Below are positions 1 to 9,914 of a stretch of DNA of 64,000 bases, piece after piece. A program made the translations under genes and the position numbers. The notes under the pieces were generated by a model. The model saw only the letters and a list, made by a program, of their open reading frames with translations, was not told the DNA's origin and did not search any database. Origin of the DNA: Colius striatus (taxonomy: Eukaryota; Chordata; Aves; Coliiformes; Coliidae). Numbering within the stretch: position 1 is the stretch's first letter; each line of letters starts with the position of its first letter. The DNA is taken from positions 94,327,971-94,391,970 of the forward strand of contig NC_084761.1 of the NCBI RefSeq assembly GCF_028858725.1, written 5' to 3'.

Positions 1-1197
1 TTTGAGTCATTCATTAAAATCTTCCTTTTGCCAGAGCTCCCTGCCACATGCTGTTATTAACTGTTTTATTTCCCTTTGTTAATTTCTGAAACTTGTTCTG
101 TAATTTGTCTTGCACGATTGGCTTCTCTTCAAGCATACACTAGTGTCTGTGTTTTACTGAGAATTAAGTAAACAGTAGAACTGCAATTTCTTTAAAAGAA
201 AAAAAAAATGGGATAGGATGCTCTGAAGTAGTGTGCATTGCAGATATGGGAAAGAGTTTAGCCTACAGATGCAGTGTTTTTGAGTCTCCTTCCCACAGAC
301 ACAGCACTGCCACCCGCTAACAAGTCAAGGAAGGGATCGAGGCTTGGTATTACCACAGTAAGCAGACAGGTCAGATGTCACATAGCGTGACATCCGGCAG
401 CTTATTTGTCTAAGAATTAAGTCACTCATTCTCCTTACTAACACCTACAGAAAAGAGCAAGTACCTTACCGACGGTGAGGTCCTAAAGTTCCTTCTCTTT
501 ACAGCCACAGCCTCTCTCTCACCCCTTGGTCCAGCCTGTCCATCACTGCAATGCTACTTCCAGCCCCATCACGGGACTCATCACTTCCACCCCTTCACCC
601 CCCAACTTCTTCCACCTCCTTCAGATACTTCCCTGCCTGTCCCTACAGTTAAACACCACACACACTAGCTTGCAGCACCCTTGTTTCTCCACACACTCCC
701 TTCCCAAAGGGCTGCTCTCTTTTCAAACAACCTATAACCCAACTCTCCCACCTCCATCCTTCTCCTTTCTTCCCACGCCAACCCCTCTGACCTTACACCA
801 AATGCTGTTCCCCTGCAGCGGACCTCTCCGGTCAGGACTCCTTCCTGACCCCTTCCCCACGCCCGACCCCCGGGACTTTTCGCACGCATCACTCCCCACT
901 TCAGCACTTTTAGTTGCTGATGCTCAACATGGACACAGCTCCCCTACACCAAGCCCCCGGCACTATTCCCTTCTGCTCTAAGGCACTGACCTCCGTCCCA
1001 GCTACCGGTCTCCGCCAAGCACCCCCAAACCGGGCGCTGACCCCCTCCTCACCATCTCCACCCACTGACTCCCCTGTCCAGACGGCCGACCACTCCTCGG
1101 CAGACTCTCACACTCACCCCCATCCCCCCGAGAGCCGACCCTCCCCTCAGGCCCCAGGCACTGACCCTCTTCCCAGCCAGCGACTCCCCCCGCCCAC
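1..1197 (-). other. EIF2AK3: EIF2AK3 intron 1 (partial)
   Basis: This stretch lies downstream of the exon 1 donor on the minus strand. Positions 500-1190 are strongly C-rich on the plus strand, and positions 1-480 are ordinary AT-rich sequence. I see no second exon and no recognisable repeat. Long open frames here come from low-complexity C-rich sequence and are not genes. Confidence 0.6.
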
Positions 1198-1460
1198 CTG
1201 CCGCCGGTCCGGGCCTCTCCGCTCTCCTCAGGCTCCTGCTCGCCGGACGCCGCGGGGGCCACACCGGCTTCATCGTCCTCCACCGTCACGTCAGCGGAAC
1301 CGGCTGGCAGAGCGGCGGGAGCGGCGGCCGCCCCCAACCCAAAAGCGGCCTCCACAGCCGCGACATCGCCCGACGGCGACTCCGGGCCGCCGGCCGCCAC
1401 CCCCAACAACACCAACAACGTGAAAGCGGCCAGAGCGCTGCGGCACCGCGGCCCCCGCAT
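1198..1460 (-). CDS. EIF2AK3: EIF2AK3 (PERK) first coding exon, partial gene
   Basis: This exon encodes the N-terminus of the ER-resident eIF2-alpha kinase PERK, a type I membrane protein that senses unfolded protein in the ER lumen. The ATG is the CAT at 1458-1460 on the plus strand. The first 25 or so residues form a signal peptide with hydrophobic core AAFTLLVLLGVAA. After it come EAAFGLGAAAAP, then VTVEDDEA, then GEQEPEE. These blocks occur in the same order in mammalian PERK. The exon holds 87 codons plus two bases and ends at a donor of the form CAG/GTGGGC (GT at 1197-1196), phase 2. All other exons lie to the left of the window; 1-1197 would be intron 1. The start context is weak (T at -3, C at +4). 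Head-to-head placement with RPIA matches mammalian synteny and supports the call. Confidence 0.88.
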
Positions 1461-2150
1461 GGAGGGGCCCCGCCTCGCCCGCCGCCACCAGCCGTTAGGA
1501 CATGAACGCTGCCGCCGCCGCCGCCACAGAATGGGCGCCCGCCGCAGCCCCGCCCGCGCGCGCAGCCGCCCCACGCCCCGCCCGCCTTGCCGCCACGTAC
1601 CGGCACTCCGCGCGCCGCCCCTCACGCCGGCACGCCGCCCCTCCGCGGCGGGGAGGGAGCCGATTGGCCCGCGGACACGCCGCTCCGCGCGTCGCTGCCC
1701 CGCGATTGGTGCTACGGGCAGCGGGGGCGGGAAAGAGCGGTGTTTGTCAACAGAGTCGCCAGGCCAATTGGAGTCACGCCGCTCTCTCCCCTCCCTCTGC
1801 CGCTGCCCCGACCAATAGAAAGAGCATGATTCACCTACCTGCTCTGTGATTGGCGGACACGGCGCGCCACATGTGCCGCTGACTGGAGCGCCGGGCGCCA
1901 GGCCCCGCCCCTTCCCGGCCGGCCCTGGCCGGGCTGGAGACGTGGCTGTTCCTCCGTGTGGGCAGGGCGGGGCCAGCGGCGCGCACCACCCGGCGCGCGG
2001 GACGGGGGACACTCAGACACACTCGCAGACGGGTAAAGGGCCCCTCCGGACCGAAATGGACCCGTCGGGCGGGAACGGCGGAGGGCGCCCGGCGCCACAC
2101 ACACACCTACGGCTCCCCGTGAGCCGCTCAGCGCCCTCCTGAGCCCGTGG
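1461..2150. promoter_or_regulatory. EIF2AK3: EIF2AK3 CpG-island promoter with five CCAAT boxes
   Basis: This is dense CpG sequence upstream of the PERK start. CCAAT or inverted CCAAT (ATTGG) boxes sit at 1663-1667, 1705-1709, 1764-1768, 1812-1816 and 1849-1853, in mixed orientation, the pattern bound by NF-Y. A GC box lies near 1721-1730. No TATA box is evident, which suits a dispersed CpG-island promoter. A two-codon upstream ORF (ATG at 1503-1501, stop at 1497-1495, minus strand) lies about 40 bases before the PERK start. The island continues to about 2150 on the side away from PERK, so divergent transcription is possible, but I see no convincing gene there. Confidence 0.7.
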
Positions 2151-2194
2151 TTCATATTGCTGCAGGCGGCTTTTCTAGCTGAGCACTTTGTCAT

Positions 2195-2432
2195 GGAATC
2201 ACAGAATGGTGGGGGTTGGAAGGGACCTCCAGAGCTCATCCAGCCCAACCCCTTGCTAAAGCCGGTCCCCCTTGATCAGGGGTTACAGGAGCGTGTCCAG
2301 GTGGGGTTGGAAGCCTCCCGAGAAGGAGCCTCCACACCGTCCTTGGGCAGCCTGGGCCAGGGCTCCCTCACCTGCACCAAACAAGTTTCTCCTTGTGTTC
2401 CAGTGGAACTTCTGGTGTTCCAGCTTCTGTCC
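2195..2432 (-). repeat. CR1 LINE 3' fragment
   Basis: It starts with the reversed CR1 3' end (AATCACAGAATGGT) followed by the conserved stretch that reads GGTTGGAAGGGACCT in this orientation. It is truncated inside the 3' end of the reverse-transcriptase ORF. Confidence 0.85.
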
Positions 2433-2806
2433 ATTAAATTATGTCAGAGCTCTATTAGAAACCATATTTCAAGCTTCCAAAAGACAACAACTCATTTCCT
2501 CTGGAAGGGGTAATAAACTTTTAAAAGAACTGAAAAATATTTTAACTTAAAACTGCAACAAACGGGATAATAAAAGCGACAGTTAACATATGAAACACTG
2601 GCCACATACATTTTTTTGGTTTAGAACAGCTGTCTCCTTTAGGAAGGGGCATGGCAGCATCAGCAGCTCCCCTCAGGAGCTCATCCCCCCTTTCATGGCT
2701 GCCTCATCCTCCCTGACTTCAGCAGGTGAGCGTGGCTGGGCTGCTATGTACACGATGGAATGTGGTGACTTGAGATACTGAAAAGCTGTGTAGATGAGTA
2801 GCTGAG

Positions 2807-2881
2807 GGACATGGTTCAGTGGTTGACTTGGCAATGTGAGATTAATGGTGGACTCAATCCAACAATTCTATGATTCTGTGA
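2807..2881 (+). repeat. CR1 LINE 3' terminal fragment
   Basis: A short, diverged CR1 tail ending in ATTCTATGATTCTGTG. The TGGTTGACTTGGCAATGTGAG-type motif points to a different CR1 subfamily from its neighbours. Confidence 0.7.
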
Positions 2882-5800
2882 CTGGTAAGCCCAGGAAGAG
2901 CTGCCCCAGCATGTGGCGGCAGTCTTGGGAGCTACCTGTGTTACACAGCAACTCCTGCTTCCTCCATGCGCTCACAGATTGGGTTTCCTTTAACAAACAG
3001 GTGACACCTGTGCATCTTTCAGAGGCCATTGAGCAGTCACCATTATGTCCTTTGCTCTGGGGAGCTCCTTGAATTCCCATCATCACTGCTTCTGGCTCCT
3101 GCCCTCACTGACTGCACACCTACGGCCTGCAATGGATCACGCCATGACTTGCACTGCCATCACGGTAGAGACAGGTATGTGGTTAATCAAGCCATGCTTT
3201 TATCTTTGTAACAAACCCAATTAGTTACAAGCTCTTTAATTCTCATTTTATGGCTTCTCCTCCAGCCCTTAAGTGCTCTGTCCCTTCCCTTTTTCCATTT
3301 TCATCAGCATTGCGTTTCAGAATATGGACGTCTGTGCTGTATTCATCTGTATCTAGGGGTAGAAAAGGGTCAAGTATATCCCTAGGTGTGTCTTGCCTTT
3401 GCATAGGGGCAAAGGCTGATGGTAGGCCATTAGAAAGAGCACAGCACAAGACTTTCCTTCCTTTATGTCCATGGGCATGCCTGAGGTGTGTGGCTTTGCA
3501 TTTGACTATCCTAAGAGGCAATCCCTTTATTCAGACCCAGATCACCACGTTTTGAACAACACCCTTTGTCATCCTGACCATACCACCCTGCTGATGCAGA
3601 TGTCATCTGCAAATTGTATTAGGAGTGATTTGGTATTTACTTCCAAATGACTAATGAACATATTGATTAGGTGCATGTGTAGTACAGCATATGTGATCCT
3701 GGAGGGATTTCATTAAAAGTAGCCTTATTCAGTAATGATTTATAACTGTTCTAAACAAAAAAAATCTCTGTGGCCAATGTTTAATATATTCTTAACTGTT
3801 GCTTTATTACCCTCTTTGGAGGTTTTTTGATTAAAATATTGTGCAGTCCTTTTAACAGTTTATTACTCTTTTCAGAGGAAATTGTATTATTTGTTGTCTT
3901 GTTGAAGCATGAAATGGGTTTTCTATTAGACCTCTGACTGACATCCTTTCATCTGAGTCACAGACCAACTATTTTTAGTGTTTAGCCACGAACTGTTCTT
4001 CCATCTACTTTTACTACAACTCTCCTTTCTGAAGACAGATACCAACCTGTCACTTTTTTAGCTTTCTAGAATTGCCCTAGCATATCCAGGTTTACTAAAG
4101 ATGAACATAACAGATGAGGGGTCTCTGCAGCCAGCTGTTTCAGAGCTATTGGGCCACAGTTATCCCTAGAAGACAAGAGCTTCACTGGTTACTAATGGAC
4201 TGGAATTTATCACATCACATCACTGTTAAGTAATCCCCCCACATACCTTCCTGCTTCTTTGCAAATGTAGATCATAAATGTTCCATGAACACTTCTGTAT
4301 CATTATTGACATTTTAATCATGTCCATCTGGTAATGGGCCTGTACCATTACTAGGGTTTCTGGGATTTAACTTTGCCAGCTATAGATTTCCTTTGATGTG
4401 CTTCACTTCCAATAACTACTCTGCTTCTCATAACTTCTCATTCATAGCAACACTTCTTTATTTCCTGCTTTCCCCATTTTTGACTATTTATTTTGCATTT
4501 TTAATCGCTCTTCCCAGTCCACTAATTAAACAGGAATTGTCAATGTATTTTCTCTGTCAGTTTTGCAATTGTGGCTCTTTGATCAGTCAGTGAACTCTTT
4601 TTAAAGAGCCCTAACTGTCACTTTTAGACTTCTACCTAAATTTTTCTTTCTGCTTGCACTCTTACTTTCTGATCAGTTGGAAAAACTTTTAAAGCACCAG
4701 ATGCATGCCAAGTCAGGCCATGAACACTGCTCCCCAGACAACCACAGAGTTGCAATCCAGGGATTTTGGAGGGATTTTTTTTACTGACTTCATTGTAACA
4801 AAGTCCGAGAGGGTTTTACCTTGTGGCACATGCCACATGGCTCCTGTCGTTTTTAGTAACTCAAATGACATTTTATTATTGTACCCATATGGTCTTGTGC
4901 TAATATTTTCTTTTTTTAGAGAACTCCTCTCTCTTGGGTGTCTACTTGTTCATATGTTTATAAAGAGTAATCAAATTCCTTCTGTTTAGCTGGGCAAACC
5001 AAGACAAAGGCTTTTATTCTTCCCTTATGCTTTTGGCTTTCTGCTCTCCTGTTCATCTCACCCTCCCCATTTAAATTAACCTTTCTTGCCTAGCAATGTT
5101 CTGACTAGTCATGTTGAATGGTAACTCTAAGACATTAAAATTCTAAACTCCATCATATTTATCGATCATGCAGAAAAACTAGTTCTGTACTGTGGGTTTT
5201 TTTACAGGAACTTCTCTCTTGTCGTACTCATTATTCAGGGGGCTTAGGGACAGGTAATACAGTAATCACAGGCCCCAGCGAGCTTCAGAATATCAGAATA
5301 CTTCACCAGTAGACTTGCACTTCTACCTTTGTGCTGGTTCATGAAAGTTTATTATCCTTAGGGCAAAACAGTAACAGCCTTATGCAAGTGTCCCTATCAC
5401 ACCCATGAGTATGACCTCATTTTCCTGTATTTCCTCCCACCTCAGATCATCAGCCTTCATATCACAGCCTTTTATGTTAGGGGGGCTCTAACAGTTTTGA
5501 TGGGAGCACACATTTTATTCTCAATTCCTTACCACTGAGGCAGAAGGAATAACAATTGTAATCTAAAAGCTCGTACTCTTCTGTTTTGGAAACATTTCTA
5601 TAAGGCATGGGCAATGTTATTCACAAATCCTTAAGCCAAACACAGCAATACAGCCTTATAATTTTCACTATGATAAAAATGTCTGCCAACAAACCCAAAC
5701 TTCCTGCTTTTTGTAAAGCATGACTCACATTCTCCATTCTGTTTTGACTGACATAAGAGATCTATTTCAATCATATGACAATAACTTTTAAATCTGACCA

Positions 5801-6630
5801 GCCATTTATGTGGAAATCAAAGCCTGTTCTTGCAGGAAGGATGGATGTTGACAGGAGCGGTGTTTTAGGTAACTCCACTACAGATCTGCCTGCTTTTCTG
5901 GAATAACTTGCTCTCAGAGCAGAGAAGCACAGCAGCAAAAGCCCTGCGTGCCACCTCGTGGCTGCCCTGCACCGAGGGCCATTCCTAGTCCCCTGGAAAA
6001 ATCATCAGTTAGAGCTTGCTTTTTTTTCCCTCCTGGGAGAATTCAGACCATCACAAAACTGCACGTGTGGTAATTAGTACGCCAGCCCCCCTGCTGATGT
6101 CTTTTCACAAGCAGCCTAAACCCAAGCAATTCTTCATCCCACATGTCAAACCAGAGCCAAGGAGTGAAACAGGTGTTATTCAGAAGAAATGGCACTGAAC
6201 TGGAGTTTACAGGATAAAAAATCAGGTGGCAAGAAAGTAATTGAAAGGCTTGGAGAGCCACTGCCAACCAGAAAGAGTTTATCTGGAAAGATGAGTTAGA
6301 AATGCTCCATCTTACACTCAGTTTCCCCACCGTTATTAGTGAAGTTTTACTTTCCTAAGTTGATTTTTAGCCTGTTTTGTGCCTTATCAAGGGAGGAAGT
6401 TAACTGGATAAATACATCAGATACCCAGAGACTGCAGTCCCTGCACTGGATTTTTGCTTAGGTTAGCATGTGCTTTTGCAGCAGGTTTAAACTGGTCTAC
6501 ACTGGGCCTACAGCCTTCTCACTCCCAACCAACAGCCCCTCCTGGCCAGCTTCCCACTTATAGATACCAGGCATGATGTCAGGTGTGGTATCTGATACCT
6601 GTTGGCCAGCCTGGGTCAGCTGCCCAGGCT
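2882..6630. other. Intergenic sequence without a recognised gene
   Basis: AT-rich unique sequence. I found no coding exon pattern, RNA gene or clear repeat. Short open frames here have no recognisable domains. Confidence 0.5.
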
Positions 6631-6750
6631 GCACCTTCCTGGTTCCTCACAGAACTGAACCCTATTCCTTCCTAGTTCCTCATAGAAGTTAAACCTATCC
6701 TGGCTAAACCCAGTTTCTTATAAAAGTTAACCTTATCCTAGCCCAAACCA
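6630..6750. repeat. Degenerate short tandem repeat
   Basis: Three to four diverged copies of a unit of about 35 bp, of the general form CCTTCCTRGTTCCTCAYAGAA followed by GTTAAACCTAT. They run head to tail just before the CR1 that the retrovirus later split. Confidence 0.45.
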
Positions 6751-6927
6751 GGACAACATGGAAGTAGCAGGAGAACTTGGCAAGCCATGAACTGAAGGGT
6801 GGGAATGGCCCTTTTTGGGGACAATGCTCTCAGACCAGAGCAGCTTGAGCCAGGTACAAAACTCCTCTTCAGAGAGATGTTGTTTGTTAGGTTTGCCTGA
6901 GCCAGTTCAACCTCGTGTACCTGACAA

Positions 6928-7509
6928 GACTCCATGCACCAGTACAGGCTGGGGACTGACCTGCTGGAGAGCAGCACCAGGAGAGAGACCTGGGACTGCT
7001 GGTTGACAATAAACTAACCATGAGCCAGGAACATGCCCTCGTGGCCAGGAAGGCCAATGGCATCCTGGGATGCATCAAGAAGAGTGTGGGCTGCAGGTTG
7101 AGGGAGGTTCTTCTCCCCCTCTACTCTACTCTGCTCTGGTGAGGCCTCATCTGGAGTCCTGTGTCCAGTTCTGGGCTCCTCAGCTCAAGAAGGACAGGGA
7201 ACTGCTGGAGAGTGTCCAGCACAGGGCTAGCAAGATGATCAGGGGACTGGAGCATCTTCCTTATGATGAAAGGCTGTGGGAACTGGGGCTGTTTAGAGAC
7301 TGAGGGGGGGATCTCATTAATATTTACAAATATCTAAATGGTGGGTGTCAGGAGGTTGGGACATCCCTTTTTTCTGTTGTACCCAGGGATGGGACAAGGG
7401 GTTATGGACAAAAGCTGGAACACAAGAAGTTCCATTTAAACAGGAAGAAAAACTATTTCACTGATCAGGGGAGGGAGCCCTGGACAGGCTACCCAGGGAG
7501 GGTGTGGAG
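6928..7509 (+). repeat. CR1 LINE, 5' part (split by the retrovirus)
   Basis: This is the C-terminal part of the CR1 reverse-transcriptase ORF, beginning at the segment encoding HQYRLG-like residues and continuing through [17 protein letters not shown]. It carries frame breaks. It stops at 7509 where the provirus begins and resumes at 13958 after a six-base duplication, so one older CR1 was cut in two. Confidence 0.9.
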
Positions 7510-7790
7510 TGTAGGCACAGACGTAGCTTGGACCAGCCAGCTTGAATAAAGATGGTAGGGATAAGTTAATGCAGCTGGCATGCTACTTCAGAAACAGGTG
7601 CTGCAAGTTAATCAATTGGGCCCTGGGTGATCTCATGGGCAGAAGCAGCATATAAGGAGGTAGCTAGCAAAGGAAGGGTGGCTTCGAGTCAACTCTGGTG
7701 GTTGTACTGTGTTGCCCCTGTACGTCTCTGCACATGCATTACTTAGACCCTCTACGTCTTTGAGTGATTATTGCCTTCACAACAACAACA
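7510..7790 (+). repeat. 5' LTR
   Basis: 281 bp, starting TGTAGGCACAG and ending CAACAACAACA. A TATA-like CATATAAGG lies near 7646-7654, giving an expected transcription start around 7675-7685. An AATAAA lies near 7547, about 100 bp upstream of the TATA-like box. I read it as identical to the 3' LTR along its whole length. Confidence 0.93.
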
Positions 7791-7792
7791 TT

Positions 7793-7810
7793 TGGTGACC
7801 CCGACGTGAT
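7793..7810 (+). promoter_or_regulatory. Primer binding site, tRNA-Trp type
   Basis: TGGTGACCCCGACGTGAT begins two bases after the 5' LTR. From memory of the family, this 18-mer is the tRNA-Trp primer site of the avian leukosis/sarcoma group. Betaretroviruses normally use tRNA-Lys, so the primer choice is unusual for this coding layout. Confidence 0.85.
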
Positions 7811-7898
7811 TCGCTGAATCGGTTGGATCAAGAACCCTCGGCAGAAAAGCACTTGGATTTCTGCTGGAAAAGGCAAGTAATCTGAGCAAACTGATATA

Positions 7899-9914
7899 AT
7901 GGGAAAAATGCTAAGCAAAGAGGAAAGTCCTATTGACACCCTCCAGCATATCCTTGCGGAAAAAGGATTCAATTATGAAAGAGAGCCTTTGCTAAGGCTT
8001 GTAAGATGGGGACAGGAAGTAGGTCTCTTTGCTTCCCCCCAAGAAGTATATGAAAAAGGACACTGGGAAAAGCTAGGAGACATGTTGAATAATGCTATTG
8101 GCTTGTGTAAATTGGTATCATCCATTATACACCAGCTAGAAGCTGAGCGTGCTGCCGCTGCTGCCATGAAAGCAGAAGCTGCTGCACCATCTGCGTTCCC
8201 AGTGGATGCTAAAAGATTCTTTGGAGGTGGTGACTTTATAGTGCCATCGGCTCCACCTCTAGAAGAAAATACTCAGAGATTCTTCGGAGGGGATAATGTT
8301 GTAATACCCTCGGCTCCACCTCTGGAAGAGGAGAGCATGGATGTGAGCCCACCTCCCCCAGAACCCCCTAGAGCACCGTTCCAGGAGCCGAATACACACA
8401 TTGCTTCTCCTCCCCTCCCACCCACCCTTCACCATCCTGCCCCATCCCACCCTTCTGCTATACCTGAAGGAGTACCTAACAGAGAACGGAAGGTACGTTT
8501 TACAAATGATATGCCGTTGCCCCTGAGCTCATCAATCCCTGAGTGTATCCCTCTGCCATCATCACCCCCAACTTCTAGTGAAGATCAACAAAGACAATTA
8601 TTAAAGGAAGAGTTAATACAACACGGAGAAGATATGAAACACACTTTGGCCCAGCTGGAGGAACTGATAGAAAAACCAAAAGCAACAGATAATCAACTGT
8701 TGGAACGAATTAATGAATTAACCAAAACAAAGATTAAAGTTTCATCCCCACAGGTACTCAGAGATCCTCGTCCAGATGATTATGATCCGGCTAAGAAATG
8801 GAGAGGCCTCATACGTGATGCGGTAATTGAAGGCGAATTTATTCCGCAAGCCTTTCCAGTAATAACAGCACAAAGAAAACGACAATGGGCACCTTTAGAT
8901 TGGAAATTGGTAAGAGAAGGCCAGAAAGCAGTAATGCAATATGGCTTGTCCAACCCATACGTTCAGACATTACTAGATCATATTTTTGCCAGTGGGTTAA
9001 TGACTCCATTTGACTGCCGGAAGCTTGCAGAAACTTTCCTGAAGCCCACTCAGGTATTACTATGGGAGTCTGAATGGGAAAAAAGAGTTGATCTGACAGT
9101 GGTGGAAAACATGGACTTACAACAGGGAGATCCGCGGCGAGTCGTCACAGCAGACATGATGCTGGGTAAAGGAGCATTCGCTGATCCTCAGGTACAAGCC
9201 CGGCTGCATGAAGCTATCTTGCAGCAAACACAGACACTGGCACGTCAAGCATTTAAGATTGTTCCTGATATGGGGGTGCCAGTTCCCTCATATACAACTA
9301 TTATTCAAAAACCTAATGAGCCTTTCATGACCTTCTTAGACCGCCTAAGAGCAGCTCTGGATCGTATACCAAACATGTCGGCTGAAGTAAAGGCGGAAAT
9401 AGGATTACACTTAGCAGTTGCTAACGCTAATCATGACTGCAAAAAGATCCTGCAGGCTCTCCCGCGGACAGCAACTTTGGTCGACATGATAGAAGCCTGC
9501 TCTAGGGTAGGATCGTCAGCACATTTAGCTGAGGCAATGGCAACAGCATTGAAACCTTTAGTTCAAGCCCACAAAGGAGATCGGAGGCCAAAGTGCTTTA
9601 ACTGTGGAAAAATAGGACACGTGAAAAATCAATGTCGGTCCAGACCATTGGTATGGACAAACAGCTCCGCCAGGCCATCTGGGTCCAATGGCAGATTTCA
9701 TGGTAATTGTTACAGATGTGGCAAGTTTGGCCATAGAGCCACTGAGTGCCGCTCTCGAGTGGCCAGACATACAATGCCTAAGGGAAACGGGTTGACGAGC
9801 GCAAAAAGGGCGAGCGCGATGACACAAAAACGCCCTTCAACACCAAGAGCTGCCTGGATGGCCTCAGATCAGCCACTGCAGGAAGCGCAGGAGTGGATGT
9901 GGAAACAGCAGTAG
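7899..9914 (+). CDS. gag: Gag polyprotein, betaretrovirus-like
   Basis: 671 residues with no internal stop. The protein starts MGK, so glycine 2 could be myristoylated for membrane targeting. Residues 1-90 form a matrix-like region. Residues 105-145 carry a tandem duplication of a roughly 21-residue unit (RFFGG...PSAPPLEE), each copy with a PSAP late motif (about 116 and 137) of the kind that recruits TSG101. A proline-rich segment follows, then a coiled-coil-prone stretch (about 225-275). The capsid spans about 285-545 and contains the major homology region around 470-485 (QKPNEPFMTFLDRL). Two CCHC zinc knuckles of nucleocapsid lie near 566-579 and 604-617. The ATG is the first after the primer site, 88 bases downstream. 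The stop overlaps the pro frame. Confidence 0.93.
   Translation: MGKMLSKEESPIDTLQHILAEKGFNYEREPLLRLVRWGQEVGLFASPQEVYEKGHWEKLGDMLNNAIGLCKLVSSIIHQLEAERAAAAAMKAEAAAPSAFPVDAKRFFGGGDFIVPSAPPLEENTQRFFGGDNVVIPSAPPLEEESMDVSPPPPEPPRAPFQEPNTHIASPPLPPTLHHPAPSHPSAIPEGVPNRERKVRFTNDMPLPLSSSIPECIPLPSSPPTSSEDQQRQLLKEELIQHGEDMKHTLAQLEELIEKPKATDNQLLERINELTKTKIKVSSPQVLRDPRPDDYDPAKKWRGLIRDAVIEGEFIPQAFPVITAQRKRQWAPLDWKLVREGQKAVMQYGLSNPYVQTLLDHIFASGLMTPFDCRKLAETFLKPTQVLLWESEWEKRVDLTVVENMDLQQGDPRRVVTADMMLGKGAFADPQVQARLHEAILQQTQTLARQAFKIVPDMGVPVPSYTTIIQKPNEPFMTFLDRLRAALDRIPNMSAEVKAEIGLHLAVANANHDCKKILQALPRTATLVDMIEACSRVGSSAHLAEAMATALKPLVQAHKGDRRPKCFNCGKIGHVKNQCRSRPLVWTNSSARPSGSNGRFHGNCYRCGKFGHRATECRSRVARHTMPKGNGLTSAKRASAMTQKRPSTPRAAWMASDQPLQEAQEWMWKQQ
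9782..9788 (+). promoter_or_regulatory. gag-pro -1 frameshift heptamer GGGAAAC
   Basis: GGGAAAC is phased G_GGA_AAC in the gag frame, which fits the X_XXY_YYZ rule exactly. The pro frame has a stop at 9779-9781 directly before it and is open from 9782 on. The heptamer is therefore the entry point to pro. The same heptamer is known at the gag-pro junction of Mason-Pfizer-type betaretroviruses. Confidence 0.92.

Noticed and set aside
1286-1606. Overlapping long uORF of EIF2AK3
   Set aside because: The apparent start at 1606 is GTG on the minus strand, not ATG, and the peptide is Gly-rich GC translation.
1002-2012. A 336-codon open frame on the minus strand taken as a single protein
   Set aside because: Only the part from 1460 to 1198 matches PERK exon 1. 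The rest is CpG-rich 5' flank and intron read through because GC-rich DNA has few stops.
9893-9895. Independent start codon for pro
   Set aside because: The codon is GTG, and the frame is open and dUTPase-like upstream of it, back to the slippery site at 9782. Frameshift entry explains it fully.
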